64,000 nucleotides of DNA from Entoloma clypeatum (GCA_963565915.1 OY751485.1:4278001-4342000), one strand, 5' to 3'. Shown: positions 1 through 9,657, counted from the first letter of the stretch. A program made the numbers and translations. Notes: generated by a model from the sequence alone, not told the origin.

Positions 1-779
1 CACACACCTTGCAAGGGAGATCCGAAGAGAAAGTTCTAAGGATTCCCCTGCAAGCTAGCGAGATAAATAGTAAAATGAGATATGAAATAAAAGATAAAAC
101 GAGACATAGGAATGATGAGTAATGGTCGGGAGTAGGGATGGGGGATGAATGGAAACGAGATGAATGATAGTACCTGCGATCCGACGTGCGGAGGAGCGGA
201 GGGGCGCGGAGTCGTCGGATGTGGAGAGGTGCAGAGAGGTGAATAAGATATCAGAGGCAACAGATACGATCGGAGGGCGTCGGAGGGCGTCGGAGGGCGT
301 TGGAGGGCATCGGAGATGGTGGGCGACCTTACGATCCAAGACTCAAACTCAGATACTTGCAAGGGAGATCCGAAGTTTAGATTGAGCAGTCTGATAAGTA
401 ATACAACACACACCTTGCAAGGGAGATCCGAAGAGAAAGTTCTAAGGATTCCCCTGCAAGCTAGCGAGATAAATAGTAAAATGAGATATGAAATAAAAGA
501 TAAAACGAGACATAGGAATGATGAGTAATGGTCGGGAGTAGGGATGGGGGATGAATGGAAACGAGATGAATGATAGTACCTGCAATCCGACATGCGGAGG
601 AGCGGAGGGGCGCGGAGTCGTCGGATGTGGAGAGGTGCAGAGAGGTGAATAAGATATCAGAGGCAACAGATACGATCGGAGGGCGTCGGAGGGCGTCGGA
701 GGGCGTCGGAGGGCGTCGAAGGGCGTCAGAGATGGTGGAAATGAACGGAAAGGGAAAGTGCAAAGTGGTTGCCCTTACA
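1..779 (-). repeat. Gypsy-A 3' LTR (partial)
   Basis: Direct repeat of 6103-6871. The window begins at LTR position 92. It holds the end of one ~406-bp internal unit and all of a second. The decamer cggagggcgt is repeated four times at 271-310 and five times at 677-726, while the other LTR has four there; this explains the 10-bp length difference. It ends GCCCTTACA at 779, next to the polypurine tract. Confidence 0.92.
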
Positions 780-790
780 TCACCCCCCCT

Positions 791-3700
791 TCAAGGCACG
801 GCGTCTCGACGTGTCAGGCGAAACGAGTCGAATATCGCAGCGGAGATCCGACGCGGAGCTCCCGGATGATGTCGGTAGAAGTCGCGGACTAGGCGCGGAG
901 CGTGGACATTGTCTTCTGCTTCCCAGAAATTCTCTTTGTAGCCATATCCCTTCCATTTGACCAAGAATTGAAGCTTGCCTCGATGCAGTCGGCTGTCCAA
1001 GAGGTTTTCAACATCATACTCCAATTCTTCTCCCACTACCGTCGGAGGCGGAGGAGAGCGGACTTGGCGTCGGAAAGGGTCGTCGGGAACTAGTGAAAGT
1101 TTGACGACGTGGAATACTGGGTGAATGCGGGACATGGAAGGGGGAAGGCGAAGTTCGTAGGCATGTGTTCCGACAGGTCGGACCACTGGGAAAGGGCCTA
1201 CGTACCGATGTGCAAGTTTTTTTGTGGGTCGGGTGGTTTTGAGGTCCGATGAGTCTAAAAAGACCTTGTCCCCCGGGCGGAATGTCGGAGTGGTGCTCCG
1301 ATGCTGGTTGTAGTATCGCGCCATGTCGTCTTTTGCCTTTGTTAGTGCTGCGCGAGCCTCTTCCAGAGCGGACTTCATCCGCTCGCTGAAATCCGCTACC
1401 GCCTCGATTTCCGTCCGCTTCTCGCGAGGTTCGAATCCCATGCGCGGATGGCGGCCGGTGTCAATGTAGAACGGAGTTTGACGTGTCGATGCGTGAACAT
1501 GGTTGTTGTATGCAAATTCAGCCATCGGAAGCCATTCGTCCCAATCGTCTTGACGTTCATTGATGAATAGGCGAAGATATTGTTCCAATCCTTGATTGAC
1601 CCGCTCCGTCTGTCCGTCCGACTGCGGATGGTAGGCTGTCGAGGCAGCAATCTTAATGCCAAGTAGCCTATATAGTTCGCGCGTGAACTTGGCGACAAAC
1701 TGTGGTCCGCGGTCGGAGACAATGGCCTCCGGTAGTCCGTGGAGTTTCCAGACGTTTTGAATATAGGAGCGTGCAGTCCCGAGTGCGGAGATGTCGGAGT
1801 GCGTCGGGATGAAGTGTCCCCGCTTCCCTACTGAGTCCACTACCACCATGATAGCGTCGTAGCCGTGGGCTTCTGGTAGTTCAGTAATGAAGTCAACACT
1901 GGTTACTTGCCACCGCTCCGTGGGGACCGGTAGTGGATTGAGCTCTCCGGAGGGCGGAGTGCGTTGGACCTTGGTGCGGAGGCATGAGTCGCATGTCTTG
2001 CAATATTGACCTATTAAACGAGACATGTGTGGCCACCAGTAATTGCGCGACACCAGTTCCAAGGTTTTCCACCGTCCCGGATGTCCGGCCACCGGAGTGT
2101 CGTGGTGTTGTGTGAGGATCCGATGACGCAGTTGGGGATTATTAGGAACATAGATACGATCCCTGAAGTAGAGCAAACCTTCCGCTTGCCTCCACTCCGC
2201 ACTTCGGACGGACCCCGCTCCGACGGTCGGAAGGGATCTGACGACCTCCGCCACACTATCCTCCAGTAGCCCCTCTCGGATTCCCTGTCGGACCTGGCAG
2301 AGGATGTCGCGTTCTTCCCCTTGAACAGTTACCCCACGCATTGCTCGCACTGCAAACAATTCTGGTCGAAGAAGGATGATGTTTTCGTTGTCCCGCGATC
2401 CGTCTCCGTGGTCCGCTCGTCGGGACAAAGCGTCGGACTTGCCCATTGACTTTCCAGGTCGATGGTGCATTTTAAAATCGAAACGAGCGAGGTATAAGGA
2501 CCATCTAGCTTGTCGTCGATTTAGTTTTTGAGCTGTCATGAAGTACTCAAGATTTTTGTGGTCCGTCCAAATCTCCACTGTCTTCTCCGCTCCTTCAAGG
2601 AAGTGCCTCCACTCCTCTAATGCGCGGACCACTGCCAACATCTCCTTGTCATAGATCTCGTAGTTGCGTTCCACCGGACTGAGGCTTTTGGAATAGAATG
2701 CGACAGGGTGCCACTTACCGTCCTCTGTTGGTTGGGACAGTACTGCTCCGGTTGCAAAGTCCGAGCTATCCGCTTCTACCCGCCACTCCTTTCGATGATC
2801 AGCTAAGACCAGGATCGGAGCGGATGTAATCCTCCGCTTCAACTCCGCAAATGCGGACACTTCTCCTTCCTTCCAAGACCAGAGGTGCCCCTTCTTCGTG
2901 AGCTCGAAAAGAGGGCGCGCGATGTCCGAAAACCCTTCAATAAAACGGCGATAGAAGTTAGTGAACCCCAGAAAGGACTGTACTTCTCGGACGTTTGTCG
3001 GAGCAGGCCACTCCGCGACCCCCGCTACTTTCACCGGATCCATCTCTACGCGTCCTTGTTCAATAATAAGGCCTAAGTATTCAATGCGCGTTTGCTCAAA
3101 CTCGCATTTCTCTGGTTTTAGATAGAGTTTGTGTTCGCGAAGTCGTTCCAGTACAATCCGTGTGACCCTCCGATGTTCCGCAAGGGTCTCCGTGAAGATG
3201 AGTATATCGTCAAGGTAAACACAAACTACACCTTCAGTGATAAGGTCCTGAAAGATCTCGTTCATCATAGTCTGGAATGTGGATGGACTATTAGTGAGGC
3301 CGAAGAACATCACCAATGGTTCATAGAGTCCGCGATTGGTCCGAAAAGCGGCCTTCCACTCGTCTCCGGGTTTTATCCGTACATTGTTGTAACCCCAGCG
3401 GATGTCGAGTTTGGTGAAGTATTGAGCGCGTTGAAGTTTATTGATCAGTTCGGATATGAGCGGAAGCGGATACTTGTTTTTGATAGTTTTGGAATTGAGT
3501 GACCGGTAGTCTTGTACAAGACGAAGGGAGCCATCCTTTTTCTTGATATAGAACACCGGAGATGCCATCGGAGACTTGGAAGGGCGGATCCGACCAGTTG
3601 CAAGGTTTTCCTCCAAAAACGCGTCGAGTTCTTTCTGTTCGTTCGGGGCGAGCGGATATACCTTACAACCCGCCGGAGAGGCGTCCGGAACAAGTTCAAT

Positions 3701-4861
3701 GGCGTGGTCCCACGTCCGCTCTTCCGGTAAGGTGTCGAAAGAGGTCTTTGAGAATACGTCTTCGAAATCAAACAAGTGGTCTGGTACGGAATCGCGGAAA
3801 GATTTGGGTTTCTGGTTACTGAGGAAGGCCTCCAATAGACGTTGCGAGATATTGGATGAAGCGCGGATGAACTCCGCCTCCGCAGGTACTGTTCCGACAA
3901 AAAGGCGGTCTTCCTCCTCAAACTCATCCTCTTCCTCATCGTCTTCCGCTAACTCCTCCGTTTCTTCTCCTTCTGTGACATCCTCCACCCATGGGCCGCG
4001 TGGAGCCTCCTCCTCTAGACCGGACGTCGGAGTGGAACCCATCCGACAGGCTCGGATGCGGACTTGTTCGAACTTCCGCTCCTTCCGCTCTTGGGCTGCC
4101 TCCTGTTGGCATGTCCGACATCGTGCAGGACACCGGCTCATCTTCACTTCCCCTGAAGTCCAATCTACCTCGGGGTTGTGTTCTTTGAGCCAAGTGAAGC
4201 CTAACACGATTTCTTGTTTTCCCAAACTTGTGACTGCAAGCTGGGTCCGTTCCGAGTGATCCCGATAGCAGAGCACTACGTCCAACACCTCCGTTATTGC
4301 TCCGGCCTCATTCGGAGTTCCGTCGATGTTGTATACCGGAATTGCGCGTTGTAGTTTTCGAGTAGAGAGTCGGTGTTTCTCGACCAGAGTACGTTCAATA
4401 AACGATCCTGTTGCCCCACTGTCGAGTAAGGCCTTTTGTGATAGTATGTCTTTAGTGTCGGTAGTTTCGAGAACTATGTCTAGTTCGAGGGAATTGTCGG
4501 AGCGAGCGGCTGCGGCGAGAACATATTGTTTTGGAAGCCGCCGCTCCCACTTAGAGAAGCGGATGCGGATAGGGTTTGCGGAGTTGGGTGCGACTATAGG
4601 ATCGTTTGCAGGCTTAGAGATGGAGGGTATAGGATCATATTGTTCCATAAATAAGGCAGCATAACGATTTTTAGTAGACAATGAGGGCGCACTGTTCACT
4701 CGTTGTGAGGAGGAAAATCCTCCTGTCCTCCCTCCGACTCCGCAGACTCCGTGGGCGGAACGGAGTTGCCTTCCGCCGCGTCCTTGACCACGAGTTGTTC
4801 CATGATAAACTCGTCTTGTTCCTCCATCGTCATGAATCGGACGTCGAAGCGAAGGGGGCAT
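791..4861 (-). CDS. Gypsy-A Pol: protease, reverse transcriptase, RNase H, integrase, chromodomain
   Basis: A 1356-residue polyprotein that copies and integrates the element. The aspartic protease motif ALLDSGATG is near residues 144-152. The reverse transcriptase has the active-site YLDD and the typical KKKDGSLRLVQDYR stretch. An RNase H follows, then an integrase with an H-H-C-C zinc finger (HHDTPVAGH ... CKTCDSC) and DDE catalytic residues (VDFITE, VSDRGPQF, SDGQTERV). The C-terminus is a chromodomain (QFLVKWKGYGYKENFWEAED), which defines chromoviruses and is known in that group to guide integration to heterochromatin. The frame lies -1 to gag and overlaps it by 166 nt, so expression by -1 frameshifting is likely. 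There are no internal stops. The listed start is the open-frame limit; the true N-terminus is made by frameshift or processing. Confidence 0.95.
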   Translation of the reverse strand: MPPSLRRPIHDDGGTRRVYHGTTRGQGRGGRQLRSAHGVCGVGGRTGGFSSSQRVNSAPSLSTKNRYAALFMEQYDPIPSISKPANDPIVAPNSANPIRIRFSKWERRLPKQYVLAAAARSDNSLELDIVLETTDTKDILSQKALLDSGATGSFIERTLVEKHRLSTRKLQRAIPVYNIDGTPNEAGAITEVLDVVLCYRDHSERTQLAVTSLGKQEIVLGFTWLKEHNPEVDWTSGEVKMSRCPARCRTCQQEAAQERKERKFEQVRIRACRMGSTPTSGLEEEAPRGPWVEDVTEGEETEELAEDDEEEDEFEEEDRLFVGTVPAEAEFIRASSNISQRLLEAFLSNQKPKSFRDSVPDHLFDFEDVFSKTSFDTLPEERTWDHAIELVPDASPAGCKVYPLAPNEQKELDAFLEENLATGRIRPSKSPMASPVFYIKKKDGSLRLVQDYRSLNSKTIKNKYPLPLISELINKLQRAQYFTKLDIRWGYNNVRIKPGDEWKAAFRTNRGLYEPLVMFFGLTNSPSTFQTMMNEIFQDLITEGVVCVYLDDILIFTETLAEHRRVTRIVLERLREHKLYLKPEKCEFEQTRIEYLGLIIEQGRVEMDPVKVAGVAEWPAPTNVREVQSFLGFTNFYRRFIEGFSDIARPLFELTKKGHLWSWKEGEVSAFAELKRRITSAPILVLADHRKEWRVEADSSDFATGAVLSQPTEDGKWHPVAFYSKSLSPVERNYEIYDKEMLAVVRALEEWRHFLEGAEKTVEIWTDHKNLEYFMTAQKLNRRQARWSLYLARFDFKMHHRPGKSMGKSDALSRRADHGDGSRDNENIILLRPELFAVRAMRGVTVQGEERDILCQVRQGIREGLLEDSVAEVVRSLPTVGAGSVRSAEWRQAEGLLYFRDRIYVPNNPQLRHRILTQHHDTPVAGHPGRWKTLELVSRNYWWPHMSRLIGQYCKTCDSCLRTKVQRTPPSGELNPLPVPTERWQVTSVDFITELPEAHGYDAIMVVVDSVGKRGHFIPTHSDISALGTARSYIQNVWKLHGLPEAIVSDRGPQFVAKFTRELYRLLGIKIAASTAYHPQSDGQTERVNQGLEQYLRLFINERQDDWDEWLPMAEFAYNNHVHASTRQTPFYIDTGRHPRMGFEPREKRTEIEAVADFSERMKSALEEARAALTKAKDDMARYYNQHRSTTPTFRPGDKVFLDSSDLKTTRPTKKLAHRYVGPFPVVRPVGTHAYELRLPPSMSRIHPVFHVVKLSLVPDDPFRRQVRSPPPPTVVGEELEYDVENLLDSRLHRGKLQFLVKWKGYGYKENFWEAEDNVHAPRLVRDFYRHHPGAPRRISAAIFDSFRLTRRDAVP

Positions 4862-5964
4862 TCACGACTGAAGTGACCCATTTTGTTACATCTGAAGCAT
4901 GCATTGGCATTCTTGCCTTTGACGCGTGAAGTATCAATGTCCATTGCATTAGGGTCCCTTGTCGGCGGAGCGGTTGCGGATGCGAGCGGAGCTGGACGCG
5001 GAGTGAATGGAATGTAGGGGCGAGGGAATACTGAGGTGCCAGGTACTCTTGGTCCGACGACGTTGCGGAAGGCGGATGTGCGGGTCGGAGCAGTGGCTTT
5101 GAAGGCTTTGTTGGCAATTCTATTGTCGTCGTTGACTCGTGCTGCAGAGTACCACTCATCGGGGTTGTCGTCCGCAGGCCGTCCGTGGGTCAGGGTGGCG
5201 ATCTCGTTCTGAATGTCGGAACGGAGACCATGGCGGAATTTGAGTACTATATTGGTATCCTCCTGATAGCCTGCTTTGTCAATGTAGTCTTTGAACTCGT
5301 CAATATAGGTCTCGACATCCCGTTGACCTTGATAATAGGATTCTCCTTCGAGGATCAGTCTCGCGTCCTGTTCCTCATTCTTCGGAGTGAACTCCGTTGT
5401 AAAGACGGCGCGGAAGTCCACCCAAGTCCGATAAGGCGGAGCACCGGTCCTCCGCTCTTGTCGGATAATGCGATCCGCAAAGCGTGCTGCGCGTCCACTC
5501 TTCATGAAAGATAAGGCCCAATAAATTTTAGCGTGGTCGTCTGCGAACTGTTCCGGAGCCAGCCCCATAAACAATTCACAGGAGTTTAGAAAGGTCCAGC
5601 CATTTGCGCGCGATCCGTCGAAGTCTGACGGATTGGCGGGTTTTGCTCGACGCACGCCCGGATTGGCCGGAGCGAGCGGAGCAGGTGGAGGTGCGGGTGC
5701 GGGAGCAGGTGGGATAGGTGGTGGAGCTGGGGCAGGAATTGCGTTGAAGACGAGGAGGAGTTGGTCAAGTTGAGTAGAGATATCAGCGAGAGTTTGACGT
5801 TGTTCCTGGAACTCGTGCTCGAGCTGTTCAAGGCGATTGGGGTCGTCCATTACTATGCGCGGAGCAGAATCACCGGTTACGGAGAGGTAATTAGAAGAAC
5901 TGGAAGGGGTGTGAGATGTATCGGAGTCGGACGCGGACGAAGCTACTCCGAAGCGCGGAATCAT
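4696..5964 (-). CDS. Gypsy-A Gag polyprotein
   Basis: A 422-residue capsid/nucleocapsid protein that packages the element RNA. The N-terminus is Ser-rich, followed by a Pro/Ala-rich stretch, a central retrotransposon Gag domain (region around WVDFRAVFTTEF and YIDEFKDYID), and one CCHC zinc knuckle near the C-terminus (CFRCNKMGHFSREC). The acidic tail overlaps the start of pol in the -1 frame. The frame is uninterrupted. It lies just downstream of the 5' LTR, as expected for a gag-first gypsy element. Confidence 0.93.
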   Translation of the reverse strand: MIPRFGVASSASDSDTSHTPSSSSNYLSVTGDSAPRIVMDDPNRLEQLEHEFQEQRQTLADISTQLDQLLLVFNAIPAPAPPPIPPAPAPAPPPAPLAPANPGVRRAKPANPSDFDGSRANGWTFLNSCELFMGLAPEQFADDHAKIYWALSFMKSGRAARFADRIIRQERRTGAPPYRTWVDFRAVFTTEFTPKNEEQDARLILEGESYYQGQRDVETYIDEFKDYIDKAGYQEDTNIVLKFRHGLRSDIQNEIATLTHGRPADDNPDEWYSAARVNDDNRIANKAFKATAPTRTSAFRNVVGPRVPGTSVFPRPYIPFTPRPAPLASATAPPTRDPNAMDIDTSRVKGKNANACFRCNKMGHFSRECPLRFDVRFMTMEEQDEFIMEQLVVKDAAEGNSVPPTESAESEGGQEDFPPHNE

Positions 5965-6011
5965 GACAACGATGCAATCGGACCCGGTCCAATTAGATGA
6001 GAACTTTCTAC

Positions 6012-6871
6012 TGTAAGGGCGACCTTACGATCCAAGACTCAAACTCAGATACTTGCAAGGGAGATCCGAAGTTTAGATTGAGCAGTCTGATAAGTAATAC
6101 AACACACACCTTGCAAGGGAGATCCGAAGAGAAAGTTCTAAGGATTCCCCTGCAAGCTAGCGAGATAAATAGTAAAATGAGATATGAAATAAAAGATAAA
6201 ACGAGACATAGGAATGATGAGTAATGGTCGGGAGTAGGGATGGGGGATGAATGGAAACGAGATGAATGATAGTACCTGCGATCCGACGTGCGGAGGAGCG
6301 GAGGGGCGCGGAGTCGTCGGATGTGGAGAGGTGCAGAGAGGTGAATAAGATATCAGAGGCAACAGATACGATCGGAGGGCGTCGGAGGGCATCGGAGGGC
6401 ATCGGAGGGCATCGGAGATGGTGGGCGACCTTACGATCCAAGACTCAAACTCAGATACTTGCAAGGGAGATCCGAAGTTTAGATTGAGCAGTCTGATAAG
6501 TAATACAACACACACCTTGCAAGGGAGATCCGAAGAGAAAGTTCTAAGGATTCCCCTGCAAGCTAGCGAGATAAATAGTAAAATGAGATATGAAATAAAA
6601 GATAAAACGAGACATAGGAATGATGAGTAATGGTCGGGAGTAGGGATGGGGGATGAATGGAAACGAGATGAATGATAGTACCTGCAATCCGACATGCGGA
6701 GGAGCGGAGGGGCGCGGAGTCGTCGGATGTGGAGAGGTGCAGAGAGGTGAATAAGATATCAGAGGCAACAGATACGATCGGAGGGCGTCGGAGGGCGTCG
6801 GAGGGCGTCGGAGGGCGTCGGAGATGGTGGAAATGAACGGAAAGGGAAAGTGCAAAGTGGTTGCCCTTACA
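6012..6871 (-). repeat. Gypsy-A 5' LTR (860 bp)
   Basis: Full-length LTR, bounded on the plus strand by TGTAAGGGCGACC and GGTTGCCCTTACA. It contains two copies of a ~406-bp unit: the string gcgaccttacgatcc occurs at 6019 and again at 6425. Each unit ends in a short array of the decamer cggagggcgt/at (6373-6412 and 6779-6818). Single nucleotide differences between the units are shared by both LTRs of the element, so the duplication predates this insertion. Confidence 0.92.
6373..6412. repeat. 10-bp minisatellite inside LTR unit
   Basis: Four tandem copies of cggagggcgt/cggagggcat. Sister arrays lie at 6779-6818 (4 units), 271-310 (4) and 677-726 (5). Unit number and the cgt/cat variants are the main differences between the two LTRs. 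Confidence 0.9.
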
Positions 6872-8437
6872 CAATCTCTATCCAAGTGGGCATCATCGAA
6901 ATGTCACACAAAGACATACTCTCTTCCAAACAAAGAAGATTGGTATGCGGCAGAACAAAAAGAGCTAGACATGCTCAAAAGCCGTGGGGTGATCACGGAG
7001 TTAGTACCCCTACCCACAGGGAGGAAAGCTCTAAAGAACAAATGGGTTTACAATGAAAAATCCAATGGGCGTCTGAAAGCGCGCCTCGTTGCAAAAGGCT
7101 TCTCACAGGTGGAAGGGATCAACTTTGATCAAATCTTCTCACCAGTAGTGAGGTACGAGACTGTCCGGTTGATTCTGGCATTGACAGCCCTTGAAGGGTG
7201 GTTCATGACACTCTTGGACGTCTCATCAGCCTTCCTCTATGGAACACTCCGTGAGGTAATTTACATGCGACAGCCTGAGGGCTACATAGTAAAAGGGAAA
7301 GAACACCTCGTGTACCGACTATACAAAGCCCTATACGGACTCAAGCAGGCCGCATTAGCCTGGTGGAGGGAACTCAATTCCTCCATGAAAAAGCTCGGTT
7401 TTGTCTGGCTTCACTCCGATGTGGGAGTTTTCATTCACACAAGTACCGAAGGGGAAATCGTAATCGCCGTCATTTATGTCGATGACTCTGCTTTTCTCGG
7501 CACAAACCGGGAATACACGCTAGAAAAGAAGAAGGCCTTCATGACATAGGAATGTAGGGACCTAGGTCATCTAGTGCCTGATGGGGAACCAAAGGAATTT
7601 CTCTCAATCCAAATAAGGCAACATGGGAAGAGGATCTTCATTGATCAAGTACCTTACCTTGAGAAAATTCTCGCACGTATGGGGATGAGCGAATCCAATG
7701 CCACCCATACCCCACTCCCGACGGGCTACAAACCCATGAAGTCTGAGGATGAACCCAATGCGGAACTCAGATCCAAGTACCAATCCGTCATCGGATCACT
7801 ATTGTACTTAATGATCGGGACAAGACCCGACATTTGTTTCGCCGTAATCAAAATGTCCCAATTCTCCGCAAACCCTTTCAAACGCCATTTAGAAGTGGCT
7901 AGGGATATTTGCAGGTATTTGAAGGCGACAAAAGATTACGCAATCATGTACGATGGCGATTCTGGGAAAGGGATCTACGCATTTACAGACTCCGATTGGG
8001 CGTCAGATGAAAACACCAGGAAATCCACTACTGGTTACTTCATATCGCTGGCGTCTGGAGCAGTAACATGGGTTTCGTCAGTGCAGAAAACCATTGCCCT
8101 CTCTTCCACGGAAGCAGAATACATGGCGCTATCAGATTGCAGTCGTGCAGTGACATGGCTTAGAAGCATGCTTGCCGAACTTGGGATGCAGATCGGATCA
8201 GTCCCGATCTATGGAGATAACAATGGCTCCGTCTTTATCACATCCAACCCTGTAACTGAAAAGCGGTCCAAGCACATTGACGTGCGATTTCACTTTGTCA
8301 GAGAAAAAGTATCCGAAGGAATTATTACAGTCGAATTCATCGAAGGAGTGAATAACCCTGCAGACCTTTTAACTAAGAATCTGGGGAAGATCCTCTTCAA
8401 CAAGTTTATCCCGTACTTTGTATTACTTAAAAACTAG
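6872..8437 (+). pseudogene. Copia Pol, reverse transcriptase and RNase H, with in-frame TAG
   Basis: The C-terminal part of a Copia polyprotein. The RT domain shows LVPLPTGRKALKNKWV, LDVSSAFLYG and the active-site YVDD (VIYVDDSAF). The RNase H shows FTDSDWASDENTRKSTTGY and STEAEYMALSD. The same frame runs from 6872 to 8437 but is broken once by TAG at 7547-7549, where family members usually continue. The 5' end is cut by the Gypsy-A insertion. The single clean stop in an otherwise intact frame suggests modest age. Confidence 0.93.
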
Positions 8438-8505
8438 ACGAAGAGGGAGTACCTATATGGGAAAAAGTAAGATGTATTTAGAAGTATGTACTAAATATGG
8501 GGGGG

Positions 8506-8814
8506 TGTTGAAACTTTTCCATCACGTAGATTAGATTAGATTAGATTACATCACGTGACCTTTACACATCTTCAATTACATACTTGTTTGGTTGGTACAA
8601 ACAGTAGTATGGTATATAAGACCAGGAAACTGTCAATATCAACAAGTTGTCTCTTGACTCTTAACCAGCTCCATCGCTCTTACCAGCCTCAACCACTCTC
8701 ACCAGCCTCACCCTTCCCAACCAAGTAAGTGACTAGAACGGTAGAGTAGATTACTTCCACTGTAGCTGTGTTGCTCAGTACATCTGTGGCTAGCGCCCAG
8801 GTGGAACTTCAACA
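8506..8814 (+). repeat. Copia 3' LTR (309 bp)
   Basis: Bounded by the inverted termini TGTTGAA and TTCAACA, directly after a G-rich polypurine tract. It holds an attagattagattag run (about 8529-8547) and a TATA box (tatataag at 8613-8620), the likely LTR promoter. The bases after it, aagct, are the candidate target-site duplicate. Confidence 0.88.
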
Positions 8815-8910
8815 AAGCTGCTAAAGCTTTTTAAGCTGTTCAAGCTGCTGCAGCTTGTACAAGCTGGTAAGCATCTTAATGAGCATCTTAAATCAGCTTG
8901 TACAAGATGC
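8815..8910. repeat. Dense AAGCTG/CAGCTT short repeats
   Basis: Immediately 3' of the Copia LTR is a run of imperfect aagctg, caagctg, cagcttgtacaagctg and agcatctta units that can fold on themselves (cagcttgtacaagctg is a perfect 16-bp palindrome). The stretch 8911-9106 that follows shows nothing I can name. I see no coding frame with a family signature. It may be an older low-complexity target of the Copia insertion. Confidence 0.55.
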
Positions 8911-9106
8911 TTTGACCACTTATTTCTCATCTTGAGAATGACAGTTCAGTTCAGAAATCATTGTTCAAAAATGAAAATATCATATATTCGGGGTATCTGA
9001 TACAATGATATACAAATGAATACAACTACATTCCCTGCATGGGCTATAACCTACACTACCCTGGCCAGTTCCTAGAACACCAGCCCCTCGGTGAAACTAT
9101 GTCGAG

Positions 9107-9255
9107 GCGGCCACTGGGCACGAGTGGAGGCTGTTGGGTTGGCAAGAGAGAACTGTTGGGTACGAGAGACGTGGCTTGGACACGGCTTGGGCGCAGAGAG
9201 GCAGTTGTTGGGTGCGAGGGAAGGCCGTTGGACATGAGTAGAGAGTGTTGGGCAC
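9107..9255. repeat. Degenerate tandem repeat, core tgttgggyacgag
   Basis: About six imperfect units of ~20-26 bp built on tgttggg-(c/t)acgag-(a/t)gag, running right up to the left LTR of element B. The last partial unit, tgttgggcac, directly abuts the LTR. No protein is recognised. It is the left flank of element B and shows no match to the right flank. Confidence 0.5.
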
Positions 9256-9657
9256 TGTTATGCTTAACAAACAGTTCCAAGGTTCGGGCAGAGTATGCAG
9301 AAAAGTGGAAAGGCGAAGAGCAAAGTGATTGCTAAATCTAAGGAATCTACTACAGTACAAGAGGTTTATATAGGTACTGACTATAGGTGGTAGCGGATGA
9401 GTCAGTACTGCGGAAGGCAGTGCACATGAGTAAGGCGACTGCGGAAGGCTATGTACAGTGAGTAAGCTGACTGCGGAAAGCGAGTCAGCGCGGGAGCGAA
9501 GTATACTAAAGGGGATGACGAAGTAATGTAATGAGTCAGACTGGGAATCGAAGGTTGCGAAAGTAGACGTTAGACATAGTGAGTTCGTAAGAGGGCGCCG
9601 AGTCGGGCCGATAGGTAAAAGATATGACGTGGTCCTCATACCGTAGAGTCCGTAACA
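9256..9657 (-). repeat. Element B 3' LTR (402 bp)
   Basis: TGTTATGCTTAACAAAC ... GTCCGTAACA. It contains a 32-bp extra segment relative to its partner, a local duplication of gactgcggaa with gagtaag. It borders a polypurine tract on the internal side. Confidence 0.9.

Larger units (their letters stand above)
1..6871 (-). mobile_element. Gypsy-A: intact-looking Ty3/gypsy chromovirus, left LTR cut by window edge
   Basis: A complete minus-strand LTR retrotransposon except for the outermost ~90 bp of its 3' LTR, which lies outside the window. Order in element direction: 5' LTR (6012-6871), gag (4696-5964), pol in the -1 frame (791-4861), polypurine tract (on the plus strand a C-run at 782-789 with flanking pyrimidines), and 3' LTR (1-779). 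The LTRs start TGTAAGGGC and end GCCCTTACA. Over the shared 769 bp they differ almost only by one 10-bp repeat unit and a few repeat-unit variants, which is a sign of recent insertion. Both ORFs are uninterrupted, so the element could be autonomous; that is inference. It is inserted into a Copia pol gene. The bases beside the right LTR are caatc (6872-6876); the matching left target-site copy is out of view. Confidence 0.93.
6872..8814 (+). mobile_element. Copia-type LTR retrotransposon, 3' part, split by Gypsy-A
   Basis: The plus-strand remainder of a Ty1/copia element: the C-terminal half of pol (6872-8437), a purine-rich tract ending in a G-run (8499-8505), and the 3' LTR (8506-8814). Its 5' half must lie left of Gypsy-A, outside the window, because Gypsy-A is inserted in the coding frame about 40 codons before the reverse transcriptase core. 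One in-frame stop makes it non-autonomous. Confidence 0.9.

Noticed and set aside
36..593. Several long minus-strand ORFs (up to 185 codons) in the Gypsy-A LTRs, repeated near 6138-6885
   Set aside because: They are Ser/Pro-rich readings of the LTR repeat units, recur identically in both LTRs and units, and match no family. They are open because of the repeat composition.
271..726. Spaced decamer arrays considered as a CRISPR-like array
   Set aside because: Units are 10 bp, directly adjacent with no unique spacers, and sit inside LTRs of a eukaryotic element.
3131..4259. Plus-strand ORFs of 72-227 codons across Gypsy-A
   Set aside because: They lie antisense to the pol reading frame with its clear protease/RT motifs; shadows created by codon composition (Ser runs from acidic codons).
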